A DNA stretch of 64,000 bases from CAVZVW01 sp963778845 (GTDB taxonomy: Bacteria > Actinomycetota > Actinomycetes > Actinomycetales > Kineosporiaceae): positions 1,364,001 through 1,428,000 of the forward strand of contig CAVZVW010000009.1 in the NCBI GenBank assembly GCA_963778845.1, written 5' to 3'. The position numbers and the translations under genes are program-made. The notes below the pieces were generated by a model. It was not told where the DNA came from. It worked only from the letters and a program-made list of their open reading frames with translations, and made no database searches. Shown here piece by piece: positions 25,945-34,722 of this stretch. The number at the start of each line of letters is the position of its first letter. Within the stretch, counting starts at the first letter, position 1.

Positions 25945-26283
25945 TCATGCGCGCCCGGTAGGGCTGGGAACCGCACCAGCGCTACCGGGAACGGCACCAG
26001 CGCCGGGACCCGGGGCCGCCTCCCTGTGCCGCAGCGCCTTCCGCAGGGCGACCAGGCCGATCGCACCCCAGATGATGTTGAGCATCACCGAGGGCCACAC
26101 CTGCGCAGCGGCGGCGACCACGAGCAGGCCGAAGGCCCCCACCAGGTTCAGCACCTGGAACGTCAGGCCGTCGCCGGACACCTTCCCCGTCGACACGAGG
26201 AAGTAGCCCAGCAGCATCGTCGTCGCCCCGACCCACCCAAGAGCCGTCGCCACCTCGTGCGACGTCATCGCGTGCAGGATCAT
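25945..26283 (-). CDS. CBU_0592-type small membrane protein
   Basis: A 112-residue membrane protein with three hydrophobic segments: LGWVGATTMLLGYFLVS, FQVLNLVGAFGLLVVAAAAQ and SVMLNIIWGAIGLVAL. The spaced motif (GWVGA, QVLNLVGA, LNIIWGAIGL) matches the family usually called CBU_0592, which has no known function. The C-terminal 30 residues are Pro/Ala/Gly-rich. The start is the ATG at 26283 or one five codons later (MTSHEV). It is divergent from the LysR gene, and the shared 128-base gap contains a 9-bp hairpin and a LysR-like operator. Confidence 0.75.
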   Translation of the reverse strand: MILHAMTSHEVATALGWVGATTMLLGYFLVSTGKVSGDGLTFQVLNLVGAFGLLVVAAAAQVWPSVMLNIIWGAIGLVALRKALRHREAAPGPGAGAVPGSAGAVPSPTGRA

Positions 26284-26310
26284 CCGGTCAGCCCGGGGGC
26301 TTGTCGCGTC

Positions 26311-26335
26311 GTCGTCACCCTTCGATGGTGACGAC
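26311..26335. promoter_or_regulatory. Perfect 9-bp inverted repeat in the divergent gap
   Basis: GTCGTCACC at 26311-26319 and GGTGACGAC at 26327-26335 form a perfect stem with a 7-base loop, 28 bases upstream of the CBU_0592-type ATG. It may be a 5' leader hairpin or a dyad operator. No T-tract follows, so it is not an obvious terminator. Confidence 0.45.
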
Positions 26336-26338
26336 GAT

Positions 26339-26391
26339 GTTCAGTTCAGTACATCGAGATTCCGTCGATCGTTGATGTAGCGACACTGAAC
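26339..26391. promoter_or_regulatory. Candidate LysR operator (long interrupted dyad)
   Basis: GTTCAGT (26339-26345) and TACATC (26350-26355) on the left are mirrored by GATGTA (26374-26379) and ACTGAAC (26385-26391) on the right. The internal gaps are four and five bases, so the dyad is imperfect. It lies just upstream of the LysR start at 26412 and would overlap its promoter (a TACTGT element is at 26398). LysR proteins commonly bind such sites in the gap to a divergent gene, so auto-repression and control of the leftward membrane gene are plausible. This is inferred from symmetry and position only. Confidence 0.4.
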
Positions 26392-26411
26392 AATGGGCTA
26401 CTGTCGGAGCC

Positions 26412-27320
26412 GTGGAGCTGGACCCTCGCCGGTTGGTCGTCCTGGCCGCCGTCTCCCGCCAGGGCGGCGTCCTGGCCGCGGCGCGGGCGCTGCATGTGAC
26501 CCCCTCGGCGGTCTCGCAGCAGCTCGCTCGGCTCGAGCGCGAGGCGGGCACGTCGCTCGTCGTGCGCAACGGCCGCCGCAGTCAGCTCACCACGGCGGGG
26601 CAGCGCCTCGCCGTCCGGGGCGAGCGCGTGGCTGCGGAGGTCGCGGGGGCCGGCGAGGACCTCGGCGCCCTCCTGGAAAGGGTCACCGGCACGGTCACGG
26701 TCGTCGCGTTCCACACGGCGATCCGGCGTCTCGTGGGTCCGGCGGCCGTGGCGCTGCGCCGTCACCATCCCGATATCCACGTGCGCGTTCTCGACCTGCA
26801 GGCCGACGACGCGTTGGCCAGGCTCGGGGCCGGCACGGTCGACGTCGTCGTCCTCGAGGTGGACGCTGCCGCTCGCCGTCCCGCTCGGCCCGGGCTGGCC
26901 GACGTCGCGCTCCTGGACGACCCGTTCGTGGTGGCCGTTCCCCTGACGTGGACGCCGCCGCGCACCTTCGACGACCTGTCGGCGGCCGCCTGGGTGGACG
27001 GACCTCCGGGCTCGGCGACGCACGAGGTGCTCCACCGGCTGGCCCGCGAGAGCGGCTGGGACCCGGTGGTGGCGCACCAGGCGCTGGAGTTCCCCGCCGT
27101 CCTGGCCCTGGTCGGGTCGGGCCTCGGCTGCGCCCTGCTTCCGGGCCTGGCGGCCGCCGGGGCGCCTGCCGGTGAAGGGCCCGGAGAGGGAGTCCGGTCG
27201 GTGGCCCTGCCCGGTCTCGGTGCCCGTCGGCTGGTGGCGCGCCACCGCAGCGGCCGCCACGAGCCCGTTGCGGCCGTGCGCGCGGTCGTCTCGGCCATGC
27301 TGGACGCCGCCCGGCCCTGA
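26412..27320 (+). CDS. LysR-family transcriptional regulator
   Basis: A 302-residue regulator with an N-terminal winged helix-turn-helix (VVLAAVSRQGGVLAAARALH then TPSAVSQQLARLEREAGTSL) and a C-terminal periplasmic-binding-like effector domain (about 90-295, with LGAGTVDVVVLEVDA and VGSGLGCALLPGL). The GTG at 26412 is used. The ligand is unknown. It is divergent from the small membrane gene and is followed in the same direction by an MFS exporter, either of which may be its target. Confidence 0.88.
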   Translation: MELDPRRLVVLAAVSRQGGVLAAARALHVTPSAVSQQLARLEREAGTSLVVRNGRRSQLTTAGQRLAVRGERVAAEVAGAGEDLGALLERVTGTVTVVAFHTAIRRLVGPAAVALRRHHPDIHVRVLDLQADDALARLGAGTVDVVVLEVDAAARRPARPGLADVALLDDPFVVAVPLTWTPPRTFDDLSAAAWVDGPPGSATHEVLHRLARESGWDPVVAHQALEFPAVLALVGSGLGCALLPGLAAAGAPAGEGPGEGVRSVALPGLGARRLVARHRSGRHEPVAAVRAVVSAMLDAARP

Positions 27321-27428
27321 CGCGTTGCTCTGTCGCGACACCCTCGACAAGCCCGTGCGATGCTGGCCGGCGTGGACGGCGCCCCCTCTCCACCACTCCA
27401 TGCTCGTCGGCGCCCCGGCCGCCTGCGG

Positions 27429-28691
27429 GTGAGCGCCACCTCCCTCTTCCGGGAGCACGACTTCCGCCAGCTCTGGGTCGGCGACACCGTGAGCCAGTTC
27501 GGCACCCAGGTGTCGTTGCTGGCGATCCCCGTGATCGCCGTTCGCACGCTCGGGGCAGACGCCCGGCAGATGGGGGTGCTCACCGCCCTCGAGACTGTGG
27601 CCTTCCTGGTCGTCGGCCTGCCGGCGGGGGCGTGGGTGGACCGTTGGCGTAGGCAGCGCGTGCTGGTCGGCGGCGACCTCGTCAGAGCCGTGGCGCTTGC
27701 GTGTGTGCCCGTCGCCTGGGTATCGGGGGTGCTCAGCCTGGGCCTCCTCTACGCCGTCGCGCTCGTCGTGGGCGTGGCCACCGTCTTCTTCGACGTCGCC
27801 TACCAGAGCTACCTGCCGAGCATCGTGGCGACGGACAAGGTCGTGGAGGGCAACGCCAAGCTCCAGGCGAGCGCGTCGGTGGCACAGGTCGGCGGTCCCG
27901 CCGTAGCCGGCCTGCTGCTGAAGGTTCTGGCTGCCCCCGTCATCGTCACCCTCGACGCGATCAGCTTCCTGGCGTCGGCTCTCTTCGTGCGCCGCATCCG
28001 CCACCTCGAGACCCCGCCGGCCAAGGCGGCCCGACGACCACTTCGGGTGGAGATCGGCGAAGGGCTCGTGTTCGTGCTGCGCCACCCCCTGCTCTCCCGG
28101 ATCGCCGCCTGCACGTCGCTGAGCAACCTGTTCGTCAGCATGACGTTCGCGCTCTTCGTCCTGCTCATGCTGCGGGACCTGCACCAGGGCACCACGGCCC
28201 TGGGCCTGGCGTACTCAGCGCAGGCCGTGGGCGGCCTCGTCGGTGCCCTGATGACCGAGCGGCTGGCCCAGCGCGTCGGGCAGGGCCGCATCATCGCCCT
28301 CACGGCGGTCGCTGCTTCACCGCTGCTGGCGGTCGTGCCCCTGGCCGCCCACCTGGCCGACACGATCCCTCCCCTCCCGCTGATCGCGGTCGGCGGGTTC
28401 GGGATGCTCTTCCTGCAGGTCGTGTACAACGTCACGCAGGTGAGCTTCCGGCAGAGGCTGTGCCCGCCGGCCCTGCTGGGCCGGATGAACGCCTCGATCC
28501 GCTTCCTCGTCTGGGGCACACTTCCGATCGGCGGTCTCGCCGGAGGGCTTCTCGGTCAGAAGATCGGCATTCTTCCGACGATGTGGATCTCTGTCGGAGG
28601 CTTGTTCCTGGCCTCGCTCCCCGTGGTGCTCTCCCCGCTGCTGACCATGCGGGACCTGCCGTCGCAGTACCGGACGTCCGACGTCGGCTGA
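27429..28691 (+). CDS. MFS transporter (macrolide/drug efflux type)
   Basis: A major facilitator of about 420 residues with some 11-12 membrane segments. The opening SLFREHDFRQLWVGDTVSQF and GAWVDRWRRQRVLVGGDLVR are typical of the H+-coupled drug exporters of the MdfA/MefA-like branch in Gram-positives. The substrate is unknown. I prefer the GTG at 27429, giving the family-typical N-terminus, over an ATG at 27360 that adds 23 Pro/Arg-rich residues. The gene follows the LysR regulator and lies 48 bases before manA. Confidence 0.85.
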   Translation: MSATSLFREHDFRQLWVGDTVSQFGTQVSLLAIPVIAVRTLGADARQMGVLTALETVAFLVVGLPAGAWVDRWRRQRVLVGGDLVRAVALACVPVAWVSGVLSLGLLYAVALVVGVATVFFDVAYQSYLPSIVATDKVVEGNAKLQASASVAQVGGPAVAGLLLKVLAAPVIVTLDAISFLASALFVRRIRHLETPPAKAARRPLRVEIGEGLVFVLRHPLLSRIAACTSLSNLFVSMTFALFVLLMLRDLHQGTTALGLAYSAQAVGGLVGALMTERLAQRVGQGRIIALTAVAASPLLAVVPLAAHLADTIPPLPLIAVGGFGMLFLQVVYNVTQVSFRQRLCPPALLGRMNASIRFLVWGTLPIGGLAGGLLGQKIGILPTMWISVGGLFLASLPVVLSPLLTMRDLPSQYRTSDVG

Positions 28692-28739
28692 GGACTGAGG
28701 CCGTCGCTCGACCCAGGCGGGTTATGCTCGCCGCCAGTC

Positions 28740-30014
28740 ATGTCTGCCCAGTCGTCGCCCTCGCGTGCCGCTCGCCGTCCAGCGCTGGACAGCCCGTTGC
28801 TCATGCGAAACCCGGTGCGCACGTATGCCTGGGGTTCGCACACGCTGCTGTCGGGTCTGCAGTCCAGGCCGGCGTCAGCGTTTCCCGAGGCGGAGCTGTG
28901 GATGGGCGCCCACCCCGCGGCGCCCTCGGCCGTCCAGGGTCGCGACGGCGGCTGGGTGCCACTGCCGGAGGTGATCGCGGACGAGCCCGGCGCGGTGCTC
29001 GGAGCGCTCACGCAGGCCCGGTTCGGCGACCGGCTGCCCTTCCTGCTCAAGCTGCTGGCGGTCGAGCAGCCCCTGTCGGTGCAGGTCCACCCGCCGGCGG
29101 ACCAGGCAGCGCGCGGCTTCGAGTCCGACCAGTCACGGCTGCTGGCGACCGACAGCCCCGAGCGCACCTACGCCGACCCGTTCGCGAAGCCGGAGTTCCT
29201 CGTCGCACTCACGGCGTTCGAGGCGCTGGCGGGCTTGCGTGACCAGAGCGATGTCCGTGCCTTCGTGGCCCTGCTCGACCTGCCTATCCTCGAACCCGTC
29301 GCGGGCGCCCTCGCCCTCCCGGGGCTCCGCGGCGGGACGGCCGCGGCGCTGGCCTGCCTCGTCCACTGGCCCCTGCCGGATCGCGCGCGTCTTGCCGACA
29401 CGATCACCCGGCGATGCCGGGACCTGCTGGCCGACGATCCCGACCGTGCCGAGGCCGCCGAGCTGAGGTGCGTCGTGGAGATCGACCGGCACCATCCTGG
29501 CGACCCTCTCGTGCTCGCCCCGTTCGTGCTCCGACTGCACGCCCTGCAGCCCGGGGACACGCTGTTCCTGCCGTGCGGGGTGCCGCACTCCTACCAGCGA
29601 GGGCTAGCGGTGGAGATCATGGCGAGCTCGGACAACGTGCTGCGGGCCGGGCTGACCACCAAGCACGTTGCGGTCACCCACCTCCTTGCGGCCCTGGACC
29701 CGCACGCGCAGCCGCTGGTCGTGGCCCCGGGCAACGCGTGCGGGGGCGAGGCTGAGTCGTGGACGCTGCCCGTCCCGGAGTTCGGCCTGGGCCGCATGGT
29801 CGTGGACGACGAGCAGCCGGTGGACGTGTGCCCGCAGGCCCCGGCGCCGTGGGTCTTGCTGTGCACGCGCGGTCGAGCCGGCGTGCACGGCCCCACGGGA
29901 CCACCCCTGCACCTGCGCCCAGGGCAGTCGGCCCTGGTCCCGGCCGAGTGCGGCGCCGTCCGCGTCTCCGGCCACGCAGAGGTCTTCCGGGCCTCGCCCG
30001 GGCAGCTTGCCTAG
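28740..30014 (+). CDS. manA: Mannose-6-phosphate isomerase, class I
   Basis: Interconverts fructose 6-phosphate and mannose 6-phosphate, feeding GDP-mannose synthesis together with manC at 14.4 kb. The 424-residue cupin protein has the zinc ligands in LSVQVHPP, AKPEFLVAL and the later GVPHSYQRG region, and the signature EIMASSDNVLRAGLTTKHV with the catalytic Arg. The NPVRTYAWGS opening is typical. The ATG at 28740 is used; the first 20 residues are variable. It ends 14 bases from the convergent metal-protein gene. Confidence 0.93.
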   Translation: MSAQSSPSRAARRPALDSPLLMRNPVRTYAWGSHTLLSGLQSRPASAFPEAELWMGAHPAAPSAVQGRDGGWVPLPEVIADEPGAVLGALTQARFGDRLPFLLKLLAVEQPLSVQVHPPADQAARGFESDQSRLLATDSPERTYADPFAKPEFLVALTAFEALAGLRDQSDVRAFVALLDLPILEPVAGALALPGLRGGTAAALACLVHWPLPDRARLADTITRRCRDLLADDPDRAEAAELRCVVEIDRHHPGDPLVLAPFVLRLHALQPGDTLFLPCGVPHSYQRGLAVEIMASSDNVLRAGLTTKHVAVTHLLAALDPHAQPLVVAPGNACGGEAESWTLPVPEFGLGRMVVDDEQPVDVCPQAPAPWVLLCTRGRAGVHGPTGPPLHLRPGQSALVPAECGAVRVSGHAEVFRASPGQLA

Positions 30015-30028
30015 CCCTCCGCGGGGGC

Positions 30029-31474
30029 CTAGCCTCCGGTCGGGGTCGCCGGCCCGGGGATTACCACGATCTTCCCGAAGTACATGCCCATGGTGCAGGA
30101 GTAGTCGTACGTCCCGGGCCTCAGCGCCGGGAGCTCGATGACGTTGCGGCCCGCGGCGAGGCTGCCCTCGAAGCCGAGCTCTCGCGACTGCATCGACGAG
30201 GCGCACGAGAAGGCGTCTTCGGAGGTCATCACCCAGTGGGTCGGCAGGCCCGCGTAGATGACGGCCTGGCCGGGGTGGTACCCGGAGGAGTCCTGGACGC
30301 TCTCCAGCGTCTGGTCGGTCGCGGTGACCGTGACACCGGGGCTGACGGACATCGTGGCAGCGCTGGCCGTCGCCGCCGGCCCTCCTGGGAGGTCCACGCC
30401 GACCAGACGCAGGACCGCGGTCGCGTTCAGCAGCGAGAACCCGATGACGACGACACCAAGCACCCGTAGCGCTGTCGCTCGGCGCGCGCCTGTCACCACG
30501 GTCGGCGCTCCAGCAAGGGTGAGGAGCCCGGGGACGGTTCCGAGGGCGAACGTGGCCATGACGGCGCCGGCCTCGCGGGGTGAGCCCGTGGACAGGGCGT
30601 AGAGCTGCACAGCCTGCGTGAACCCGCACGGCAGGAAGAACGTCGCTGCGCCTGCGAGCGCTGTGCCCGCGGCGGTGGTCGCCGGTGAGGCCTCGCTCAG
30701 GCCGAGTCGCGCACCGAGGGACACGGGAAGGTGTGGAGACCAGCCCGCCAGTCGCGGCGAGAGCTCGGTCAGCCGTAGCCCGAGCAGCAGCATCGTGGCC
30801 GCGACTGCCCCGGTGAGTGCGATGACGAGGGTGGTGGGCATCGGGATCCTGGCACCGACAGCCCCGAGGATGACCCCGAGCATGCCGAACCCGACCACCC
30901 GGCCCGCCTGGAACGCGAGGTTGGACCGCAGCGCCCCACGTCGCGCCTGCGCATCGCTGCGCCCAGGGTGGGCACGCTCGGCCCGGGCTGCGGCCGTGGC
31001 GGAGATGGCGAGGACGATCCCCCCGACCATCGCCATGCACGTCGACACCCCTGCAGCGAGCCCGAGAGCGAACACCAGGAGCAGGCCATCAGCCCCTGGG
31101 CCGCCGATCCGCCCGGAGAGCTCAGTGATCCCGGCGCGATAGACCACAGTGCCGACCGTGGCGACCACGACGGCGGCGACCAGGAAGGTGCGCCACACGC
31201 GCGGGTCCTTGTTGACCAGCGGGGCGACGCCCACGGCGTAGCCGGCCTGGCGGACGGCCCTGTCGATCGCTGCGAGGTCTGGCGTCCCCACGACGGTGAC
31301 GGTCGCCCTGCCTCGTACGGCGCTGGCCGACGCCGAGGTCACTCCGGCGACACCGTCGAGGGCCTTGGCGACCCTGCGCTCGCAGGCGGCGCAGGTCATC
31401 CCCTGGATAGGCACGACGAGACGCTTAGACGTGGCTCGGCCGCCGGTGCGCGCTGCCGCGCTGGTGGTGGCCAT
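30029..31474 (-). CDS. HMA - TauE/DsbD-like membrane - cupredoxin metal protein
   Basis: A 481-residue three-part protein. Residues about 15-80 are a heavy-metal-associated domain with GMTCAACERR. The middle holds six or more membrane segments of the sulfite exporter TauE/DsbD-like type, with FALGLAAGVSTCMAMVGGI and FFLPCGFTQAVQLYALSTGS as Cys-containing motifs. The C-terminal ~100 residues form an outward-facing cupredoxin-like domain ending PGTYDYSCTMGMYFGK, with Cys/Met ligands. The parts suggest copper handling: capture inside, a membrane step, and a copper site outside. The ATG at 31474 is favoured by GAGGAG at good spacing; the frame extends to 31552. The exact transport direction is not known. 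Confidence 0.8.
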   Translation of the reverse strand: MATTSAAARTGGRATSKRLVVPIQGMTCAACERRVAKALDGVAGVTSASASAVRGRATVTVVGTPDLAAIDRAVRQAGYAVGVAPLVNKDPRVWRTFLVAAVVVATVGTVVYRAGITELSGRIGGPGADGLLLVFALGLAAGVSTCMAMVGGIVLAISATAAARAERAHPGRSDAQARRGALRSNLAFQAGRVVGFGMLGVILGAVGARIPMPTTLVIALTGAVAATMLLLGLRLTELSPRLAGWSPHLPVSLGARLGLSEASPATTAAGTALAGAATFFLPCGFTQAVQLYALSTGSPREAGAVMATFALGTVPGLLTLAGAPTVVTGARRATALRVLGVVVIGFSLLNATAVLRLVGVDLPGGPAATASAATMSVSPGVTVTATDQTLESVQDSSGYHPGQAVIYAGLPTHWVMTSEDAFSCASSMQSRELGFEGSLAAGRNVIELPALRPGTYDYSCTMGMYFGKIVVIPGPATPTGG

Positions 31475-32140
31475 GGCCGACTCCTCGTCGTGCTCTTTCG
31501 ATCTCTTCGTCGTCGACGACGACCACCGCCGGAACCGGCTCCAGGAGGTCACGCCTGCGCTGTTGTGAGGCTAGACGCTGTGGACAGACGCGACCAGGGA
31601 CCAACGATTGGTGTTCATCGTTCGCCGTGTTCCCCGGTGGCGCCCTTCCGGGGGTGACGCCCATCCCCGGGTAGGCGATGCGTCGGGGCACCCGCGCCGA
31701 TGCTCGTTTCACTCTCCAGGTGGGCTGTCGGGTTCGCTCCCGACGGTGGGTCTGTTCGCGATGCTTTGCATTGCACGCGTATACGCAACATCGCATGCCC
31801 ATCGGTCCAGCACCGTCGAGGCGACCGACGGAGCACAACCCGTCGCGGCAGCGGCGATCGGCTGCGAGAGGCACGGCACGGCGCGGCGCGAAGGGCGGGG
31901 AGGGCGAAGGCGCCTGCGGCTTTCGACCTGTTGCCGATCCGCGTGCAGAGCCTGGACGTCGGGGCGGAGCTCGGGCGTGTTGCGGATCCGCGTGCAATGC
32001 AAAGCACGCGCCACGACCGTCCTCCCCTCTGGCAGGGCCGGGCCCGCCGCCCCACCCCCTGCGCGCCGCCCGACCCGGCCCAGTGCCGGTCCTCACCCCC
32101 ACCCCTGTCGCCCGTCGCTGCGGCCGGGTAGGAATGAGCC
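31475..32140. other. 666-base divergent intergenic region
   Basis: The longest non-coding stretch of the window, between the leftward metal-protein gene and the rightward M20 gene. Several open frames cross it in both strands, but they are Arg/Pro/Ser-rich and have no family match. It contains the 245-base inverted-repeat structure described separately (31762-32006). Promoters for both flanking genes must lie here, although I cannot place them. Confidence 0.6.
31762..32006. repeat. 245-bp structure with 29-bp terminal inverted repeats and an inner third copy
   Basis: The left arm 31762-31790 (TGCTTTGCATTGCACGCG then TATACGCAACA) is matched by the reverse complement of the right arm 31978-32006, 27 of 29 bases identical; the two differences are in the central TATA/GATC. 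A third, shorter copy (GTTGCCGATCCGCGTGCA) lies at 31930-31951 in the same orientation as the right arm. Each arm contains its own palindrome (GCGTATACGC; GCGGATCCGC). No target-site duplication is evident and no coding sequence lies between the arms. It may be a set of operator sites or a small non-autonomous element. Confidence 0.7.
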
Positions 32141-33370
32141 ATGGATCTCCTCGAGGACGCCCGGGCGATGTCCGGCGACCTGGCCGAGCTGCGTCACGCC
32201 CTCCACAGCCACCCCGAGATCGGGCTGCACCTGCCGCGGACCCAGGGAGTTGTCCTCTCGGCCCTGGACGGGCTCGGCATGGAGGTGTCGACGGGGTCGT
32301 CGTGCTCATCGGTCACGGCCGTGCTCCGAGGAACGGCGGGCGCGGCCTCGGGGGGGCCGGTGGTGCTTCTTCGCGGCGACATGGACGCCCTGCCCATCCA
32401 GGAGGACGTCGACGTCGCGTTCCGATCGCAGGTGGACGGCGCCATGCACGCCTGTGGGCACGACCTGCACACCGCGATGCTGGTCGGGGCCGCTCACGTT
32501 CTCGCCTCCGCGAAGGACCGGCTGACCGGCGACGTCGTCTTCATGTTCCAGCCGGGCGAGGAGGGGTGGGACGGCGCCGGGCACATGATCGCGGAGGGGG
32601 TGCTGGACGCTGCCGGTCGCCGGCCCAGCGCCGCGTTCGCCCTGCACGTGCTCAGCGGCCTGACCTCGCGCGGCTGCGTGGCGTCACGCGGTGGGCCGAT
32701 GATGGCCGCCAGCGACGGGCTCTTCGTCACGGTGCGCGGCAGCGGCGGGCACGGGTCCTCACCGCATCTGGCGCGAGATCCGGTGCCGGCCGCCTGCGAG
32801 ATGGTCATGGCCCTGCAGACCGCGCTCAGCCGCTCGATCGATGCCTTCGCCCCGACCGTGCTGACCGTGGGAGTGCTGCAGGCCGGGACGAGGCGAAACA
32901 TCATCCCGGACACCGCGACGTTCGAGGCCACTGTCCGCACCTTCGACGCCGGCGTCAGGGCGACGGTCGCGGAGGTGGCCGAGCGGGTGTGTCGGGGCGT
33001 CGCAGCGGCCCACGGCGTCGAGGTCGACGTGCGCTACGAGACGGAGTACCCCGTGACTGTCAACGACGACGCCAAGGTCGACTTCGCACTCGAGGTGGCC
33101 GCCGACCTGTTCGGCGCCGAGCTCGACGCTGCGCATGCCGACCCCGATCGCCGGTTCCGAGGACTTCTCCCGGGTGGTCGCGCAGGTTCCCGGGGCGATG
33201 CTCTTCCTCGGTGCGTGCGTCGACGGCCGGGACCCGCGGAGCGCGCCGAGCAACCACTCCCCGAGGGCTGCGTTCGACGACCGCGTCCTGTCCGAGGGTG
33301 CGGGCTCTACGCGACGTTGGCCGCCCGAGCCCTCGCGGAAGCAGCGGCAGCCACGGCCGCAGCCGGCTGA
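32141..33370 (+). CDS. M20 family amidohydrolase (frameshifted near its end)
   Basis: A metal-dependent M20 aminoacylase-like hydrolase of about 409 residues. It has LRHALHSHPEIGL, HACGHDLHTAM as metal motif, FQPGEEGWDGAGHMI, GSGGHGSSPH and NIIPDTATFEATVRT. Near 33143 the frame shifts by one base into AGSEDFSRVVAQVPGAMLFL, a conserved C-terminal motif, and near 33300 it returns for LYATLAARALAEA. With the shifts corrected all expected motifs are present. It is convergent with the FAD oxidoreductase, two bases apart. It resembles the M20 gene at 11.3 kb but is not a close copy. Confidence 0.8.
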   Translation: MDLLEDARAMSGDLAELRHALHSHPEIGLHLPRTQGVVLSALDGLGMEVSTGSSCSSVTAVLRGTAGAASGGPVVLLRGDMDALPIQEDVDVAFRSQVDGAMHACGHDLHTAMLVGAAHVLASAKDRLTGDVVFMFQPGEEGWDGAGHMIAEGVLDAAGRRPSAAFALHVLSGLTSRGCVASRGGPMMAASDGLFVTVRGSGGHGSSPHLARDPVPAACEMVMALQTALSRSIDAFAPTVLTVGVLQAGTRRNIIPDTATFEATVRTFDAGVRATVAEVAERVCRGVAAAHGVEVDVRYETEYPVTVNDDAKVDFALEVAADLFGAELDAAHADPDRRFRGLLPGGRAGSRGDALPRCVRRRPGPAERAEQPLPEGCVRRPRPVRGCGLYATLAARALAEAAAATAAAG

Positions 33371-33372
33371 CC

Positions 33373-34712
33373 TCAGCCGAGGACGGTGAAGCTGCTGCCC
33401 GCATGTACCTGCCGCTTGCGGCTGTAGTGCCCCAGGTCGGCGACGTGCCCGGTGCGCGGCAGTGGCACCTGCACGGGCGAGGCATCGTGGTCGCGACCGC
33501 CCTCGCAGGCCTCGACGAGGTCGGCCATGAAGAGCCCGACGACGGGGGCGTTCTTGAACTGGTTGCCGCTCGTGCCGATGGCCACGTAGTACCCGGGCAG
33601 CGCCGTCCGGTCGTAGACGGGGATCCAGTCGTCGCTCACGTCGTACACCCCGACCACGCCCCGAGGGGTGTTCGGCACCGTCAGGTCGGTGAGGCGACGG
33701 GCGGCCCGGTACGCCTGCGCCCGGTGGACCGGCTCGGTCACGTGGCCCACGTAGTCGTCGGGGTCGTCCAGCCACTGCAGTGGGTCGCACTCGGGCTCGG
33801 TCCCGCCCACGAGCACACCGTGCCCCGGCGTGCCGCGCAGGTAGGTCCCGAGGTCGAGGTCGGCGATGAAGGGCAGCGGATCCGCCGCGCCGGCAGGTGC
33901 CACCAGGTGGTGCACCTCCTGGCGAAGAGGACGCGTGGAGACGCAGAAGTCGTCGAGAACCCCGGCCATCGCGTTGACCGCCCCGGAGTGCGGCCCGGCC
34001 ACGTTCACGACCACCGGCGCGTCGACCGAGCCGCCGTCGGCCAGGTCGACCCCGCTGACCCTCCCACCACGGCTGCGCACCGCCGTGACCGGCGTCCGGA
34101 ACGCGAAGGTCCGCCCCGCGGCGCCGGGCAGCGGCCATGAGGTTGTGCGCGGCGAACGCGGGGTCGTCGACGAAGCCGCCGTCGGGCATCCAGTAGCCAC
34201 CCAGCTCACCCGACGGGTCGTCCCAGAACTCGTCGCCGTCGACCGGTTTCGGCGGGTGGTAGCGACCCACGGTCGAGCCACGGCATGCGGGCAGCCAGCT
34301 GTGCGGCGTCCCACTCCTCGTAGGGCACCCCCGCCCGGTCGAAGAGACGCAGGACGCCCGCCCGGTCCTGGCCGGGCGAGTCGAGGCACAGCCCGCCCGT
34401 GCGCACGAACTGCGCGAGAGCACCGTCGTCGCTGCCCTCCAGGTGGTCCTCCCAGGCGAGCCAGGCGTGTGCGGACTCCCACGCCGTGGCCACGCCCGTC
34501 CACGTGGAGTAGTTGAACCGGATGATCGCCGACGACGCGCTCGTCGACCCCTGCCCCGGACCCGAGCCGCGATCGACCACGCAGACCGCCAGCCCCCGGC
34601 GGGCCAGCTCGTAGGCGACCGAGCACCCCAGGACGCCGGCGCCGACGACCACGACGTCGGCGGTCGCCCTCACGCCGCGACCCCGACAAGCCGGCACAGC
34701 CCGCAGGTTCAC
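33373..34712 (-). CDS. FAD-dependent oxidoreductase, D-amino-acid/sarcosine oxidase type (two frameshifts)
   Basis: The reconstructed protein is about 445 residues. Frame one gives the FAD-binding start ATADVVVVGAGVLGCSVAYE and STSASSAIIRFNYSTWTG. After an extra base near 34265 comes VGRYHPPKPVDGDEFWDDP, and after a second, near 34110-34135, FAFRTPVTAVRSRGGRV, VVVNVAGPHSGAVN and YYVAIGTSGNQFKNAPVVG. This is the DAO/glycine-sarcosine oxidase superfamily. A GTG at 34712, ten bases after folD with AGGGGG upstream, is the preferred start; GTG 34673 is the alternative. Its place behind glyA and folD suggests oxidation of an N-methyl amine whose one-carbon unit enters folate, which is an inference. 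Confidence 0.75.
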
Positions 34713-34722
34713 CAGCGCCCCC

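Noticed and set aside
31678..34140. An 820-residue plus-strand frame through the intergenic gap and the M20 gene.
   Set aside because: Arg/Gly-rich shadow frame. The M20 motifs are in the frame starting at 32141.
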